In this document: positions 47,612-59,494 of the stretch, piece after piece
How positions within the stretch are numbered: the stretch's first letter is position 1
Layout: every line of letters starts with the position of its first letter
From: Mytilisepta virgata
Taxonomy: Eukaryota; Mollusca; Bivalvia; Mytilida; Mytilidae
Reading direction: 5' to 3'
DNA length: 64,000 nucleotides
NCBI GenBank assembly: GCA_028015205.1
Contig: CM051516.1
Coordinates: forward strand, 30,456,230-30,520,229
Made by a program: the position numbers and the translations under genes
Notes under the pieces: generated by a model
What the model saw: the letters and a program-made list of their open reading frames with translations, nothing else
Told to the model about the DNA's origin: nothing
Databases searched by the model: none

Positions 47612-48297
47612 TTTAAACTTTTTTATTACTTTTCCAATTTCGATTATTTTTTTTAATGTTTTGACATAAGAAATACACTAAAAGTTTTCAAAGCATTATT
47701 TGTTACTTTTGTTAAAAGGGATTAAAGGGGCCAAAAATAGCTATGTAGGATACATAAAATTAATACGTATTTTTCATCCAATTTTAATAGGGATTTTTAC
47801 TTTTAATTCAAGTTGATGAGTCCTTTCATTATTATGTCTATCTGTTATTGTTTCTGAGATACAATGTTAGTAATTTTGGAGGAAATATAAATTTTTTTAT
47901 TTTTCATCCAATTTCTTTTAATTCATCTTAATGAGTACATTCAGTAATATGTCAACAGTTTTTACTGTCTTTTACAATTCTTGAGATACACAGGGATAAA
48001 GGTGCCAAAAAAGCATGTTCCGATTGTATCATGCTGCACTTCGTGAAGCTCTTTATTAAAAATTGTTCTTCCTGTTTTAATTTTTGGAAAGATGCCAATT
48101 AGATTGCAAATTGTTCCTATGGCATCGGCCTCCAGAACCGGAAGTGTGCCCTCTAGCTACTACATTAGAACTTTGATGGCTTGAACTCCAAGGGTCCGTT
48201 GAAATCTGTACGAATTATAGTTAGTTTGAGTTTGGTATGGAAAAGTTCCAGTTCCATACATATACAAGTTGGTAAAGGTGATCATTACCATGAATTT
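47612..48297. other. Intron 8 spacer with two diverged tandem units
   Basis: TTTTTCATCCAATTT occurs twice about 130 bp apart, with similar following text (TTGATGAGT / TTAATGAGT). Otherwise nothing recognised. Confidence 0.4.
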
Positions 48298-48744
48298 TTA
48301 TGGCCTCCGCCACTAAGTGGTCAGGGCCATATAGTTTTACCCTTGTCCGTTATTCCGTCATTCTGCAACGAACAGTTATACAGACTTTTTTTCTAAATGC
48401 CTTCAGGTATTGAGCTGATTTTTTGTATGTGAGTCTACCATGATGAGTAACAGATCAATTTACTTTTCATTTCGCTCTGCTGATTTTTGACGAAATTACG
48501 GGCTTTGGACTTTGAAAATTTTGTAAAATACCACATTTCTGGACTTTTTTCTAGATGCCTTCAAATATTGAGCTGATTTTTATAAAGTATGTGAGTCTAC
48601 CATGATGAGTTACAGATCGAGTTTACGTTTTGTCCTGCTCTGCTGATATTTGCGGAAATTATGGGCTTTTTCTTTTAAATTTTCCACTTCTTAAAATGGG
48701 CTTTTTTGTGGACGGGGCCATTCGTGTCCTTCTGACACATTTAG
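48298..48744 (+). mobile_element. GGCCTCC-family element (Helitron-like, non-autonomous)
   Basis: 5' hairpin from TTATGGCCTCCGCCACTAAG to GTGGTCAGGGCCATATA, leader with TGTCCGTTATTCCGTC, two ~159 bp monomers (GACTTTTTTCTARATGCCTT near 48383 and 48542), 3' hairpin GTGTCCTTCTGACAC followed by ATTTAG and TTTA. A compact and complete example of the shared plan. Confidence 0.7.
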
Positions 48745-49697
48745 TTTAAAATTTAAAAATATGCAGTTAAATCACTAGTTAACAGTTATCAAGACTTTTT
48801 ATTACATCAAACTGTAAACATTTACCTGACAGACTAGTATATTTTCATTACATCTGTGATTGCTAGACGGTTGGCTGTAAGTATCAAGTAACACACTTGT
48901 CTTTTTTTAAGTTTGAATTTTCCATGGTAAAATACACAATTTGATCATTATGGGGACCAAACTTTTTTTGTTTGACTTAATAGCAATATTTCATGCAGGA
49001 CATTAGTTTATGTTACACGTGGTTTACATAAACGTTTATCTAGATAAACTTTGAACTTGGATTCTTTGGAGTTAAGATTTGAAAAGCAGGAATGAATATT
49101 TAATCTTTGCCCTATGTATAACATACTTTTATTGTCCCAAATACATTAAAACTAACAGTTTGACACATTTCCATCCACGTTTTGAATTTCAGCCATTTGT
49201 TTACCTTCTGTTTCATTCACGTGTAGTAGGTAGGATTATCGTTCTTGAATTAAAATAAATTTTCATTTTACATTTAAAAGTTTTGATTGACTTTTTGCTC
49301 AAATTATGTTCAAAGTTAAACGCACATATATAAATTGTATTTATTATTTAAAGTTTTACCGTGATAAATTATATTTGTTTAAAAACTTTTCCTTTCTTTT
49401 AGAAGCCTGATTAGCTACCTATATACAAATAAGGTTTGAGCTGTAGTCGAAATTTATGACTGTGAAATCTCTTCACATTAGTAAATTGCTGTTGCCACAT
49501 CCCAAACTCCCAATTACACATGTATAATGATGTAGCGAGTTATCATCCATTGTTGGGAACTTTACTTTTAAATTGATTTATTGTCAAAACTAAAAGTGCA
49601 TTTAATAAATTGACGATTATTTCTTAAATTGACCCATTATTGGAGAAAAACCTTACGATTATCTGTTAACTCAGACATGTGCATTGAATCTAAATTT
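48745..49697. other. Intron 8 spacer, nothing recognised
   Basis: AT-rich intron sequence of gene B without recognised repeats or coding signal. Confidence 0.5.
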
Positions 49698-52164
49698 TTA
49701 GCCCACCTGCCCTAAAAGGACATTTTTGCCATCACTTGGCGTCCATCATCTGTCGTCTGTCGTCAGTCTAAACTTTTTCTTCTCTTCTCCTCTGAAACAA
49801 TTGCAGCCATACTTAGTCTGAATGATACTTAGGGTATCTAGAATAAAGTTTGTTTTTTGTTTTTATTTTCATGTCGAGAAACATGGCCACCATGGCTAAA
49901 AATAGGACATAGGGGGTAAACTTCAGTTTTTGGCCTATATCTCAAAAACGAAAGCATTTAGCGCAAAACTGACAGGTTGAAAATGTTCAGCAGGTCCAAG
50001 ATCTACCTGCTATGAAATTTTTAGATGAATCAGGCAACTGTTTGTTGAGTTATTGCCCCTAAATTGTTAATTTTAAGAAAATTTTGCAGTTTTATGTTGT
50101 TATCTTGAATATTATTAGCTCACCTGGCCCGAAGGGCCAAGTGAGCTTTTCTCATCACTTGGCGTCCGTCTTCGTCCGTTGTCGTCATTAACATTTTACA
50201 TTTTGAACTTCTTCTAGAGAACCACTGAATGGAATGAAACCAAACATGGCATGAATGTTCCTTATGAGGTGCTGACCAAGTGTTGTTACTTTGTAGCCGA
50301 TCCATCATCCAAGATGGCCACCAGCGGGGAACTTAGTTTAACATAGGACCCTATGGGAAATGCATACAAATGACTTCTTTTAGAGAACCGTTGAATGGAA
50401 TGAAACCAAACATGACATGAATGTTCCTTATGAGGTGCTGACCAAGTGTTGTTACTTTGTAGCCGATCCATAATCCAAGATGGCTGCCAGCGGGGGACTT
50501 AGTTTAACATAGAACCCTATGGGAAATGCATACAAATGACTTCTTTTAGTGACCCACATAATGGAATGAAACCAAACATGGCATGAATATTTCTTATGAA
50601 GTGCTGACCAAGAGTTGTTACTTTGTAGCTGATCCATCATCCAAGATGGCCGCCAGCAGGGAACTTAGTTTAACATAGGACCCTATGGGAAATGCATACA
50701 AATGACTTCTTTTAGAGAACCACTTAATGGAATGAAACTAAATCTGGCATGAATGAACCCTTATAAGGTGCTGACCAAGTGTTGTTACTTTGTAGCCGAT
50801 CCATCATCCAAGATGGCCGCCAGAGGGTGACTTAGATTAACATAGGACCCTATGGGAAATGCATACAAATGACTTCTTTTAGAGAACCGTTGAATGGAAT
50901 GAAACCAAACATGGCATGAATGTTCCTTATGAAGTGCTGACCAAGTGTTGTTACTTTGTAGCCGATCCATCATCCAAGATGGCCGCCAGCGGGGGACTAA
51001 GTTTAACATTGGACCCTATGGGAAATGCATACAAATGACTTCTTTTAGAGAACCTCTGAATGGAATGTAACAAAACATAGCATGAATGTTCCTTATGAGG
51101 TGCTGACCTAGTGTTGTTACTTTGTTGCCGATCCATCATCCAAGATGTTTAGAAGTCTATCAGAAAATTTTTAAAAAAATTCTGAATGGTCACAACTTGA
51201 CCACATATTCAAAAATAATAATGATAAGATGTCTTCAGTAGCAATTGTGAAGACTACACTAAGATGACCTGTTTTTAATTTTAAATACTGTGTCAAATTA
51301 AACCAATCTTGGTCTCAATCATTATATAATTTTACAAAATTTCCAAAATCACATTAGATACAGGTGAGCGACACAGGCTCTTGAGAGCCTCTAGTTATAG
51401 ATCAGCAAAGTAAGATCTACAAATAAGTCAACATTACCAAAATCGTCAATTTACCCAGTATAGGAGTTTTTGCCCCTTAAAGACAATATTTCACATTTTT
51501 TTCGTCATCTTTGTAATTTTTAAAAAATCTTCTCCTCTGAAACTACAGCAAAAATGTTTAGCAATGTAAGATCTACAAATAAGTCAACACGACACAATCG
51601 TCAATTGACCCCTTATAGGATTTTTTGCCCTTGAAAGATTATTTACATGTAAACAGTAATTATCATTAAAGATAATGGTCTGACATGTTGTCACAGATGT
51701 TTAGAGCATAACTTGAAATAATTTAAATGGTAACTGTACAAGTAAAATGGAGGGTCAAGGGTCAAAGTCATTGAAAAAGTTTATAGCAACCGATGAAAAA
51801 GTCCCTAGCAACCATATATATTTGGTTAAGGACCTTATAATTTACCTTTACAAGTCATTATGGAGACTCAAGGGTCAAGGTCATTTAAAAGATCCATAGC
51901 AACTGATAGAAAAGTCCCTAGCAACCAGATATATTTGGGTTCAGGACCCTACAATTTACCTGTTCAAGTCAAAATGAAAGGTCAAGAGTCAATGCAAAAA
52001 GTCCCTAGCAACCATATCTATTTGGGGTTCAGGATTCTATATTTTAGCTGTCAATATTAAGGAGAAAATTGTGACGATATACATTAAATACCTAAAATAA
52101 TCATTGATGCAAGATCTGCACAAAATATAACAGGTGAGCGATTCAGGCTCTTGGGAGCCTCTTG
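49698..52164 (+). mobile_element. GCTCACC-family element 7 (CCTAGCAACC subtype), host of a nested copy
   Basis: Starts TTAGCCCACCTGCCCTAAAA and ends GGTGAGCGATTCAGGC, TCTTGGGAGCCTCTTG before TTTA. Split at 50114/51395 by another element of the same family. After the insertion about 29 bp of host text (AAAGACAAACTGTAAACAGC region) are missing compared with other copies. Confidence 0.75.
50115..51394 (+). mobile_element. GCTCACC-family element 8, nested inside element 7
   Basis: Perfect-looking 5' hairpin (AGCTCACCTGGCCC-gaa-GGGCCAAGTGAGCT), CGTCCGTC leader, nearly six monomers of 166 bp (core CAAGTGTTGTTACTTTGTAG) with high mutual identity, and 3' end GGTGAGCGACACAGG, CTCTTGAGAGCCTCTAG before TTAT. 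Low divergence among monomers suggests a young array. It interrupts GAATATTA | TTATAGAT of the host. Confidence 0.8.
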
Positions 52165-52576
52165 TTTAAGTAAAATTACGATACAATAACAAATATTTCA
52201 GTAAAATATCTCATCACTTTATACACATTGAACTCTCACTAAAAAGTCTACGTATCCTGAAATGTACTTCGATTTTGAAAAAAATACTCCATATTTCAGG
52301 TAAAAGGAATACATTCACTGTAATTGATCTCAGCATAGAACAAATCTGTAATAAAATTCTATTTGAAATTATACACAAATGCAGTTGATATCTTTCCAGC
52401 ACATTGATTTCCTCTTGCATGTCATCTTTGGTACATACATGTACATTGTAAGAAAGTCTATTCATTTTTGCCCAATAGGAAATAATAAAAGCATTGTGAC
52501 ACCGGTTTCCCATACTGACTTTTTCACTTAGTTCTGGAAAAACACATCTGTCACTGGATGGATTATGATATACGTT

Positions 52577-54005
52577 TTAGCTCACCTGTCCTAAAAGGAC
52601 ATGTGAGCTTTTGCCATCACTTGGTGTCCATCGTCCATCTGTCGTCTGTCTGTCCGTTGTCTGTCGTAAACTTTTTCAAAGATCTTCTCCTCTGAAACCA
52701 CTGAACCAATGACAGCAATACATAGTCTGAATGATCCTTAGGGTATCAAGAATAAAGTTTTATTTTTTTGTCCATGGCTAAAAATAGAACATGGGGGTAA
52801 ACTGCAGTTTTTGGCTTACATTTCAAAAACTAAAGCATTTAGAGCAAAACTGACATGGCATAAAAATGTTCATCTGGTCAAGATCTACCTGCTATGAAAT
52901 TGTCAGACAATTGTTCAACCCTTTGTTGGGTTATTGCCCCTGAATGGTTAATTTTAATGAAATTTTGCAGTTTTAGGTTGTTATCTTGAATATTATTGTA
53001 GATAAAGACAAACTTTAAACAGCATAAATGTTCAGCAAAGTAAGATCTAGAAATAAGTCAACATGGCCAAAATCATCAATTGACCCCTTATAGGAGTTTT
53101 TGCTGTTTAATAAAGACAATTTTCACATTTTTTTGGTCATCTTTGTAAACTTAGGCTGAAAGATCCTTAGGGTAGCTAGTATATAATTTTTGTGTTATTT
53201 TCTTGTCTGTCGAGAAACATGGCTGCCCTGGCTAAAAATAGAAAATAGGTGAAAATGCACTTTTTGGCTCATATCTCAAAAACTAAAGCAGTTAGGGCAA
53301 AACTGACAGGTAGTAAAAATGTTTATGAGATCAATATCTACTGGTCATGAAATTTTCAGACGAATCAGTCAACCCATTTTTTGGTTATTGCCCCTGAATT
53401 GTTAATTTTAAGGCAATTTTGCTGTTTCAGGTTATTAGCTTGAATAGTATTATAGATGAAGACAAACTGTATTCTTCAAAAATGTTCAGCAAAGTAAGAT
53501 CTACAAATAAGTCAACATGACCAAAATCGTCAATTGACCCCTTATAGGGGTTTTTGCCCTTGAAAGGTTATTTAAATGTAAACAGAAAAAAATGGTCTGA
53601 CATTGTCACAGATGTTTAGGGTATTACTTAAAATAAATTAAATGGTAGCTGTAGAAGTAAACTGGAGTATCAAGGGTCAAGGTCATTGAAAAATTCCATA
53701 GCAACAGATGAAAAAGTCCCCAGCAACTATATATATTTGGGTTAAGGACCTTATAATTTACCTGTACAAATCAAAAAGAAAGGTCAAGGGTCAAGGTCAT
53801 TGAAAAAGACCATAGCAACTGATGAAAAAGTCCCTAGCAACCATATCTATTAGGGTTCAGGATTCTATATTTTAGCTGTACAGATTAATATTAAGGAGAA
53901 AATTGTGACGGTATACATTAAATAGCAAAAATAATCATTGATGCAAGATCTACTGGAACACAAAAGATAACAGGTGAGCGATTCAGGCTTCTTGGGAGCC
54001 TCTTG
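52577..54005 (+). mobile_element. GCTCACC-family element 9 (CCTAGCAACC subtype), uninterrupted
   Basis: 5' hairpin AGCTCACCTGTCCT-aaa-AGGACATGTGAGCT, whose stem differs from element 8 on both sides so pairing is kept. Contains ATATCTCAAAAACTAAAGCA twice and CAAGGTCATTGAAAAAG units. Ends CAGGTGAGCGATTCAGGC, TTCTTGGGAGCCTCTTG. Serves as reference for the split copies. Confidence 0.76.
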
Positions 54006-54287
54006 TATTTATTAACAACAGTTTTATCTTTTTGCCTTTAAAGTATCTTAGTGGAGACGCTAATTCTGATATTGCTAAAACTAAATTTAGGAAACATAAC
54101 ACTGATACCTAAATAAAGATTGGCTCAGTCAAAGATTAACAATAGATCACAAGTTGAGCAAATGGAATCTCCAACTCCATCTAGCATTACCTGAAGATGA
54201 CACCCTAATATCTTACATAACACAACCATATTTTTTTTATCTTTGTGTAATCCAGAAGCACAGTAATCTACAAAAGTTCTTACTGAT

Positions 54288-54423
54288 TGGAAATCCAAGA
54301 TGACAGGCAAGGCAAGTTAGTTAACATTGACCATAGGTGTTTCTCTTTTACAAGTGTGTCCAGTTACACCAAATATTGGCAGATAAAACCAGGTCAGCGA
54401 TACAGGCTCCTCTGAGCCCCTAG
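54288..54423 (+). repeat. GCTCACC-family 3' fragment
   Basis: About 135 bp: end of a monomer (GGAAATCCAAGATGACAGG) and the end AACCAGGTCAGCGATACAGG, then CCCCTAG before TTTG. Truncated copy 165 bp before exon 9. Confidence 0.6.
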
Positions 54424-54587
54424 TTTGTCTATATAAGGAAATTTAACAAACCATAATAGGACAGCAAGAATATTTGCTTTTAATTCTTATTTCTCATTAC
54501 ATCCTTGTCTAGCATTCTTAATTTTTAATATTTATCTTTTTTCTCATAATGGAATTAGATAATATATATCTAAATTACATTTTGTAG

Positions 54588-54895
54588 ACATCATTCACCA
54601 TTATGATGGAGTGGTTAAAGAAAAACCTGAAAAGGACAAAAACAAAGGAATGATAAAAACCATAAAAGGTTGGTTTGGAATCCATGATTACAAAAAGGAA
54701 CTGAAATCAGAAGCATCATTTTCCTTCCAAACCTTTGCTCCACAGGTGCAGTTGTCTGTAGGGGATTCAAATGCTGTGGCAGGGGAAGATATAATCAATA
54801 ATATTGAAAGTATCTTAGATGGAATAAAGACAGTTTACTTGGTTTCAGCAGGTTTATGGTTTAGTGCAAGGGAATATTTATCATATATGACTAAG
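54588..54895 (+). CDS. rnf213-like: Gene B exon 9: linker and start of the stalk
   Basis: Acceptor ACATTTTGTAG, donor GTAATA, phases 1-0. It begins DIIHHYDGVVKEKPEKDK, the counterpart of the HQYYDIVY segment just after CBM20 in human RNF213, then KTIKGWFGIHDYKKE and a helical stretch ending AREYLSYMTK. The preceding intron is the longest seen (10.3 kb) and contains at least six transposable elements. Confidence 0.83.
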
Positions 54896-55211
54896 GTAAT
54901 ATTAAAAAAATATGCAATGTACTATCGGTAGAAACTTCTAGAAAACTTATTATTCTTTTTTAAATGGCTGTTTCAGTAGGAGACGATCCATGGAAGATCA
55001 TTGCACATGCATCAATCTTCCACTGTTGTGACGTCCAATTAGAATTCTCTTGTCAGACCTTTTAACCAATCAGGTAAAATGTTATTTAACTTTTTCGACT
55101 GTATTCAATGAATTTACCTACATACAGGAAACCTAAAAATCAAGTATTTAGGGAACCTATAGGTTCTTATACTCATTCAAAAGTGAAGAACTGTAAAATC
55201 ATCAACTCGTT

Positions 55212-55660
55212 TTTATCTTACCTGACCCAAAGGTTCAACAGTCGTCTGTCATCCGTTAAGTTTTTACAAAAATCTCCTCTGAAACTACTGGGCCATATTG
55301 AACCAAACTTGGCCATAAGCATCATTTAGGTATTTAGTTTTAAAAATGTGTCCAATGACCCCGCTTGCCAACATGGCGGACATGGCTAAAAATAGAACAG
55401 GGGTCAACTGCAGTTTTTGACTTATATCTCAAAAAATAAAGTATTTAGAGCAAAACTGATGGGGTAAAAATGTTCATCAGGTCAAGATCTACCTGGCATA
55501 AAATGTTCAGACGAATTGGTCAACCCCGTTGGTGGGTTATTGCCCCTGAATTGTTAATTTTAAGGAAATTTTGCAGTTTTAGGTTGTTATCTTGAATATT
55601 ATTATACATAAAGACAAACTGTAAACAGCAAAAATGTTCAACAAAGTAAGATTTGTAAGA
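55212..55660 (+). repeat. GCTCACC-family 5' fragment in intron 9
   Basis: Head TTACCTGACCCAAAGGTTCA, leader with GTCGTCTGTCATCCG, then TATATCTCAAAAAATAAAGT and TTATTGCCCCTGAATTGTTA as in the CCTAGCAACC subtype. Breaks off before the 3' end, about 85 bp upstream of exon 10. Confidence 0.6.
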
Positions 55661-55744
55661 TTTCAGATTTTTTATTGTCTCCAGGATCAGGTTGAGGTCC
55701 AAGTAGACCCATAAATTAAAAATATATATTCTATTTGTTTGTAG

Positions 55745-56001
55745 GATTTGCATGATTACATTTCTAAAGTTTTAGTCAAAATATATGAAAAGAAACAGAA
55801 GCCAGTTGAAGAAGAGGACAGAATTCTTTGTCTTTCTGCAGCAATTTGCATGGTTTGTTTGGTAGATTCCTATGATATTGATATTAAAGATGTAGAGACT
55901 GAAGGATTATGTAAAGCTCTTCTGCCAGTTATAGATGAAAAGAAGCAGTACTGTGAATATGTAGGCATACAATTATATTTTCCAAAGACAAAAAAAGGAA
56001 T
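55745..56001 (+). CDS. rnf213-like: Gene B exon 10: stalk helices
   Basis: Acceptor TTTGTTTGTAG, strong donor GTAAGT. Encodes DLHDYISKVLVKIYEKKQK, EDRILCLSAAICMVCLV and EGLCKALLPVIDEKKQY. It corresponds to the part of the RNF213 stalk with KSTDFLP...LFVVEKIELLL in human, with weak identity; assignment rests mainly on order and phase. Ends in phase 2. Reading past the donor gives TAA at once. Confidence 0.8.
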
Positions 56002-57072
56002 GTAAGTTGGTATATGGATTGCAATGTATTTATGTATATGTATTATGATATTAACTAATACATTATGACTACAAAACTAAGGAATGATTTTGGTCCTTTG
56101 AGATAAATGGTTGGGACAAAAAACGTGTTCCATGACAAAAATCTTGATGCAAATATGAAAAATTTATTATAAAGAAACTATTTGAAAATTTTCACTCCTT
56201 AAAAAATGGCTTAGTTGAAACCAATTTTGATGGAATGATCCTTGGGTAGTCCCTGTATAAAATTATGTCAATAAGTGCTTGCCTTTTGATAAACATAGTT
56301 TGCATTGCTAAAATAATTAAAAAAAGAAAAAAACAATAAATCTCTTAAATGCTGACTTAATTATTCTTTCTCTAATTTTCAGTCAATATAACAGTCTCTC
56401 GACCGTTGTTGGAAAAATTGAACATCTCACTAATAACATATAAACAAAAAAAACCTGTCTTCTGCTTTGTCATAAAAAATGTCTGTAAAGAGGTTTTGAA
56501 ATCGGACAAAAAATCTGACTTGTTGGATTCATTTTTAAGGGTCATAATTTGATCATGCCATGTTCTTCATGTTTCTTTTTGTCTGCCATTGTAAAAGCTG
56601 TTGTGTAATACAACTTCCACTAGGAAAAATAGTTCCGCTTTAAATGACAGCTGACATATGGAAATAATCTACCCTGTTTAACAGTGATGTTAAATTATAT
56701 TTCATAAAAAATTGTATTTATTATCATTGCTGAATACTAGTAAAGAGTCAGATATTTTTCAATACAAGATTCGCATGAATGCATACTGGTCACAGGAAGA
56801 CGTTGACCATTTTTAAAGCGTTTTGAAAATCAGAGAAACAGTGTCTTACATTATGACTTGTGGATTATAAGATTTCTCCAATCTTGATAGTAAAATTATG
56901 GAATTTAACTCTTTCGATTGGAGAATTCACCAGATGGATCCATTCCTATGTTGGTGGACCTGTTACCCCATCCAAAAAATTGCAAAATGTAGCAAAGATA
57001 TTTCTAACAGTTCCGGACTTTTCATAGTATCTATTCTGATATGTGTTTAATACGATTTTAGTGAATGTTGTT
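56002..57072. other. Left part of intron 10, nothing recognised
   Basis: AT-rich. No repeat or coding signal that I can support. Confidence 0.45.
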
Positions 57073-57535
57073 TAGCCCAAAGGGCCGTGTGAGCTTTTAT
57101 CATCAGTTGGCATTTGTCCATCCTTTTAACTTTTCATATTTTGGTATTCTCCTCTCAAACCTGGGCAAAATGAACTGAAACTTGGTAGAAAGCATCTATG
57201 GAAGGAACTTTATAAAGTTTGCATATTTTGTCCCGATTGAACAACTAATCCTATTTTCTCATTGGTCAAATTTTAAAAATCTTCTTCTATGAAACCATAC
57301 AGCCAAATGAACTGAACCTTGGGATGAAGCATCTATTGAAGGGGTGTTATAAAGTTTACATATTTTGTCCTGATTCATATTTAACTAACTTGGCCGCCAT
57401 GAACAAATCTCCCTTTCTCATTGGTCAAATTTTAAAAATCTTCTCTGAAACTTGGTATAAAGCACCTATTGAAGGACCTTTATAAAGTCTGCATATTTTT
57501 CCCAATCAGTCAACAAACATGGCAGCCATGAACAA
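57073..57535 (+). repeat. GCTCACC-family fragment (CAAATGAACTGAA subtype)
   Basis: The head lacks CTCACCTGG but keeps TTTAGCCCAAAGGGCC and GTGTGAGCTTTTATCATCAG; then about three ~165 bp units (core GAAGCATCTATTGAAGG). No 3' end. Confidence 0.58.
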
Positions 57536-57567
57536 GTATAACAGCCAGTTTGTTCTGTCAGTTACTT

Positions 57568-57617
57568 GTTCCACTGGAACTTTTTACCGGTAACTAGTTA
57601 TTTAGTTCCAGTGGAAC
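57568..57617. repeat. 14 bp inverted repeat GTTCCACTGGAACT
   Basis: GTTCCACTGGAACT and AGTTCCAGTGGAAC face each other across 22 bp; each arm is itself nearly palindromic. CAGTTTGTTCTG and CTAGTTTGTTCTGG flank it. No element assigned. Confidence 0.5.
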
Positions 57618-57675
57618 TTTTCAACTAGTTTGTTCTGGTGATAATTATAAAGTCCCGAAACAAATTGGCTAGTTA

Positions 57676-59244
57676 TTATACCCCCGCAAACAAAGTTTGT
57701 CTGTCTATCCAAACAAACTTCCACATCTTTTGTCATATTTCAACCAAACTTGGTATAACCTTAGATAATGACTCTGCTGTATTAAGGATTTTCTTGTCCA
57801 TCAATTTTTCATAGAGTTGTGCCCATTTGGACCTAGAAATTGTGAGACAATTCACCATGCATTTTGTCATTGTGACTCCTCCAACATGCTTCATCAGAAG
57901 CTTATGAAACTTAGCATACTGCTAGATACTAATATGTAGATATGCACATGTGAAGTATGTCCTGGTCCATTTATTTTTTCCATGAGTTATACCCAGTTGG
58001 ACTTAGAAATTGTGGGACAATTCACCATGCATTTTGTCCTTGCAAGATCCATATATGTACAAATGTAGATATGTGCCCATATACATGTATGTAGATGTGT
58101 GCATGCTAAGAATGCCCTAATCCATTAATTTTTCCTAGAGTTATACCCATTTCAACTTCAGAGATTTTGAGACAATTCAACATGCACCATGCATTTTGTT
58201 ATCACAATTCCTCAATGGTTGGAGCAGGGGGGTATACCTTAGTGAGTGTGCTCACCAGGGATCCGGAAATTTCATCAACCTCTGCCGGACATTTTTTTGA
58301 TAGAAATGAATTGTCATTTTACACTTTTTTTAGCAATCTCAATACACAACCTTATTTCATACTAATGTTGTTATGCATGATTTATAAATGTTTTGTGTAA
58401 TACCTTAAATAAATGTCGTGCGTATCAACTCTTTAACATTCTGTGTGGCATTGTTTATGTATTGATAATTTCGATGTTATAAGTGTCTTCCACGTTGGTA
58501 CGTATAAATAGATCGATATGGAAATGGACTACACAACAGATTAGAAATGAACTAAATAAATGAATAAAATAAATTCAAGTTAAAAAACTTTGAAATCAGT
58601 ATATGAAAGTCTTCCTGAAAGATGAAATTTTTATTACTTTTTCATATTTAACTACAACGATTCGTGCATGCTCAGTGATTATTTACTACAAACTGCACAT
58701 TCTGAAAATGGCAACAAAGTGGAAATCTATAAGTTTTGCCGAGTTAAAACTACCAAGGCGTTTTATCTTCTCAAATTTGTGATTGTGAACTGTAAGATTG
58801 TCCAAAACATACCATGTAATAAATTTTTTAAAATTCAAGTAGAAAGGGGTAAAAAACGCCTGATTGATCATCACTGATGACTGACCTCGATTGAACTTTT
58901 GGAAATTGTTTACAGGTGTACATTAATTATAATTAAACGTCATAAAAACATCTGTTAATTACCGTATTGACAATAGTAATTACTGTAAAAACAGTTGGAA
59001 AAGATCAGTCAACTATCGAGAGGAAATGACCTGAATGAAGTAACCTTTCTACCGAAGTTCGAAATTTTGGTGTCGCGACTTTTCAGTACATCTTTTTATT
59101 AAAAAATATAAATTTTGGACATCCGTTTGACCCTTTTTATGACTGGACAAATAAAAGTTTCTCCGGTCATGTCTGGAAAAAAGAAGGCTTTCCGGACCCT
59201 TGGGGCTCACTGTTCTGGTTTCAATTCAGGAACATAATATCTAG
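57676..59244 (+). mobile_element. TATACCCCC-family element, copy 2, interrupted
   Basis: Starts TTATACCCCCGCAAACAAAG; contains three ~160 bp monomers (core CAATTCACCATGCATTTTGT); 3' hairpin GTGAGTGTGCTCAC at 58243-58255, whose following text resumes at 59211 and reaches CTAG (59241-59244) before TTAC. The right arm of the 3' hairpin is the target site of the hAT-like insertion. Confidence 0.65.
58256..59202. mobile_element. 947 bp hAT-like non-autonomous element
   Basis: Ends CAGGGATCCGGAAA and, reversed, CAAGGGTCCGGAAA (12 of 14 identical). Flanked by GTGCTCAC (58248-58255) and GGGCTCAC (59203-59210), an 8 bp target duplication with one mismatch. No transposase frame is seen. Confidence 0.68.
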
Positions 59245-59494
59245 TTACTTTGTTCTGATAAAATGATTTTGCCTAGAAATTCATATTTTAAGGTTTGATA
59301 GTTCGTCAATTGGGAAAATGTCTGAAGTGTTGTTCCTTTTTATATATTTTCCTATTAATCGATACACCATACCACTTTTGCATTACTAATTATTAGAAAT
59401 TAAGACCTTTAGATGCCAAATGTGAACAAGAGGTTAAGTTGTTTGTTCCTAAATGACCCTTTCGACACATTTTTATATGACCACAAATATTATG

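Noticed and set aside
50210..51140. Regular repeats considered as a CRISPR-like array
   Set aside because: Units are 166 bp tandem monomers without unique spacers, within a eukaryotic transposable element.
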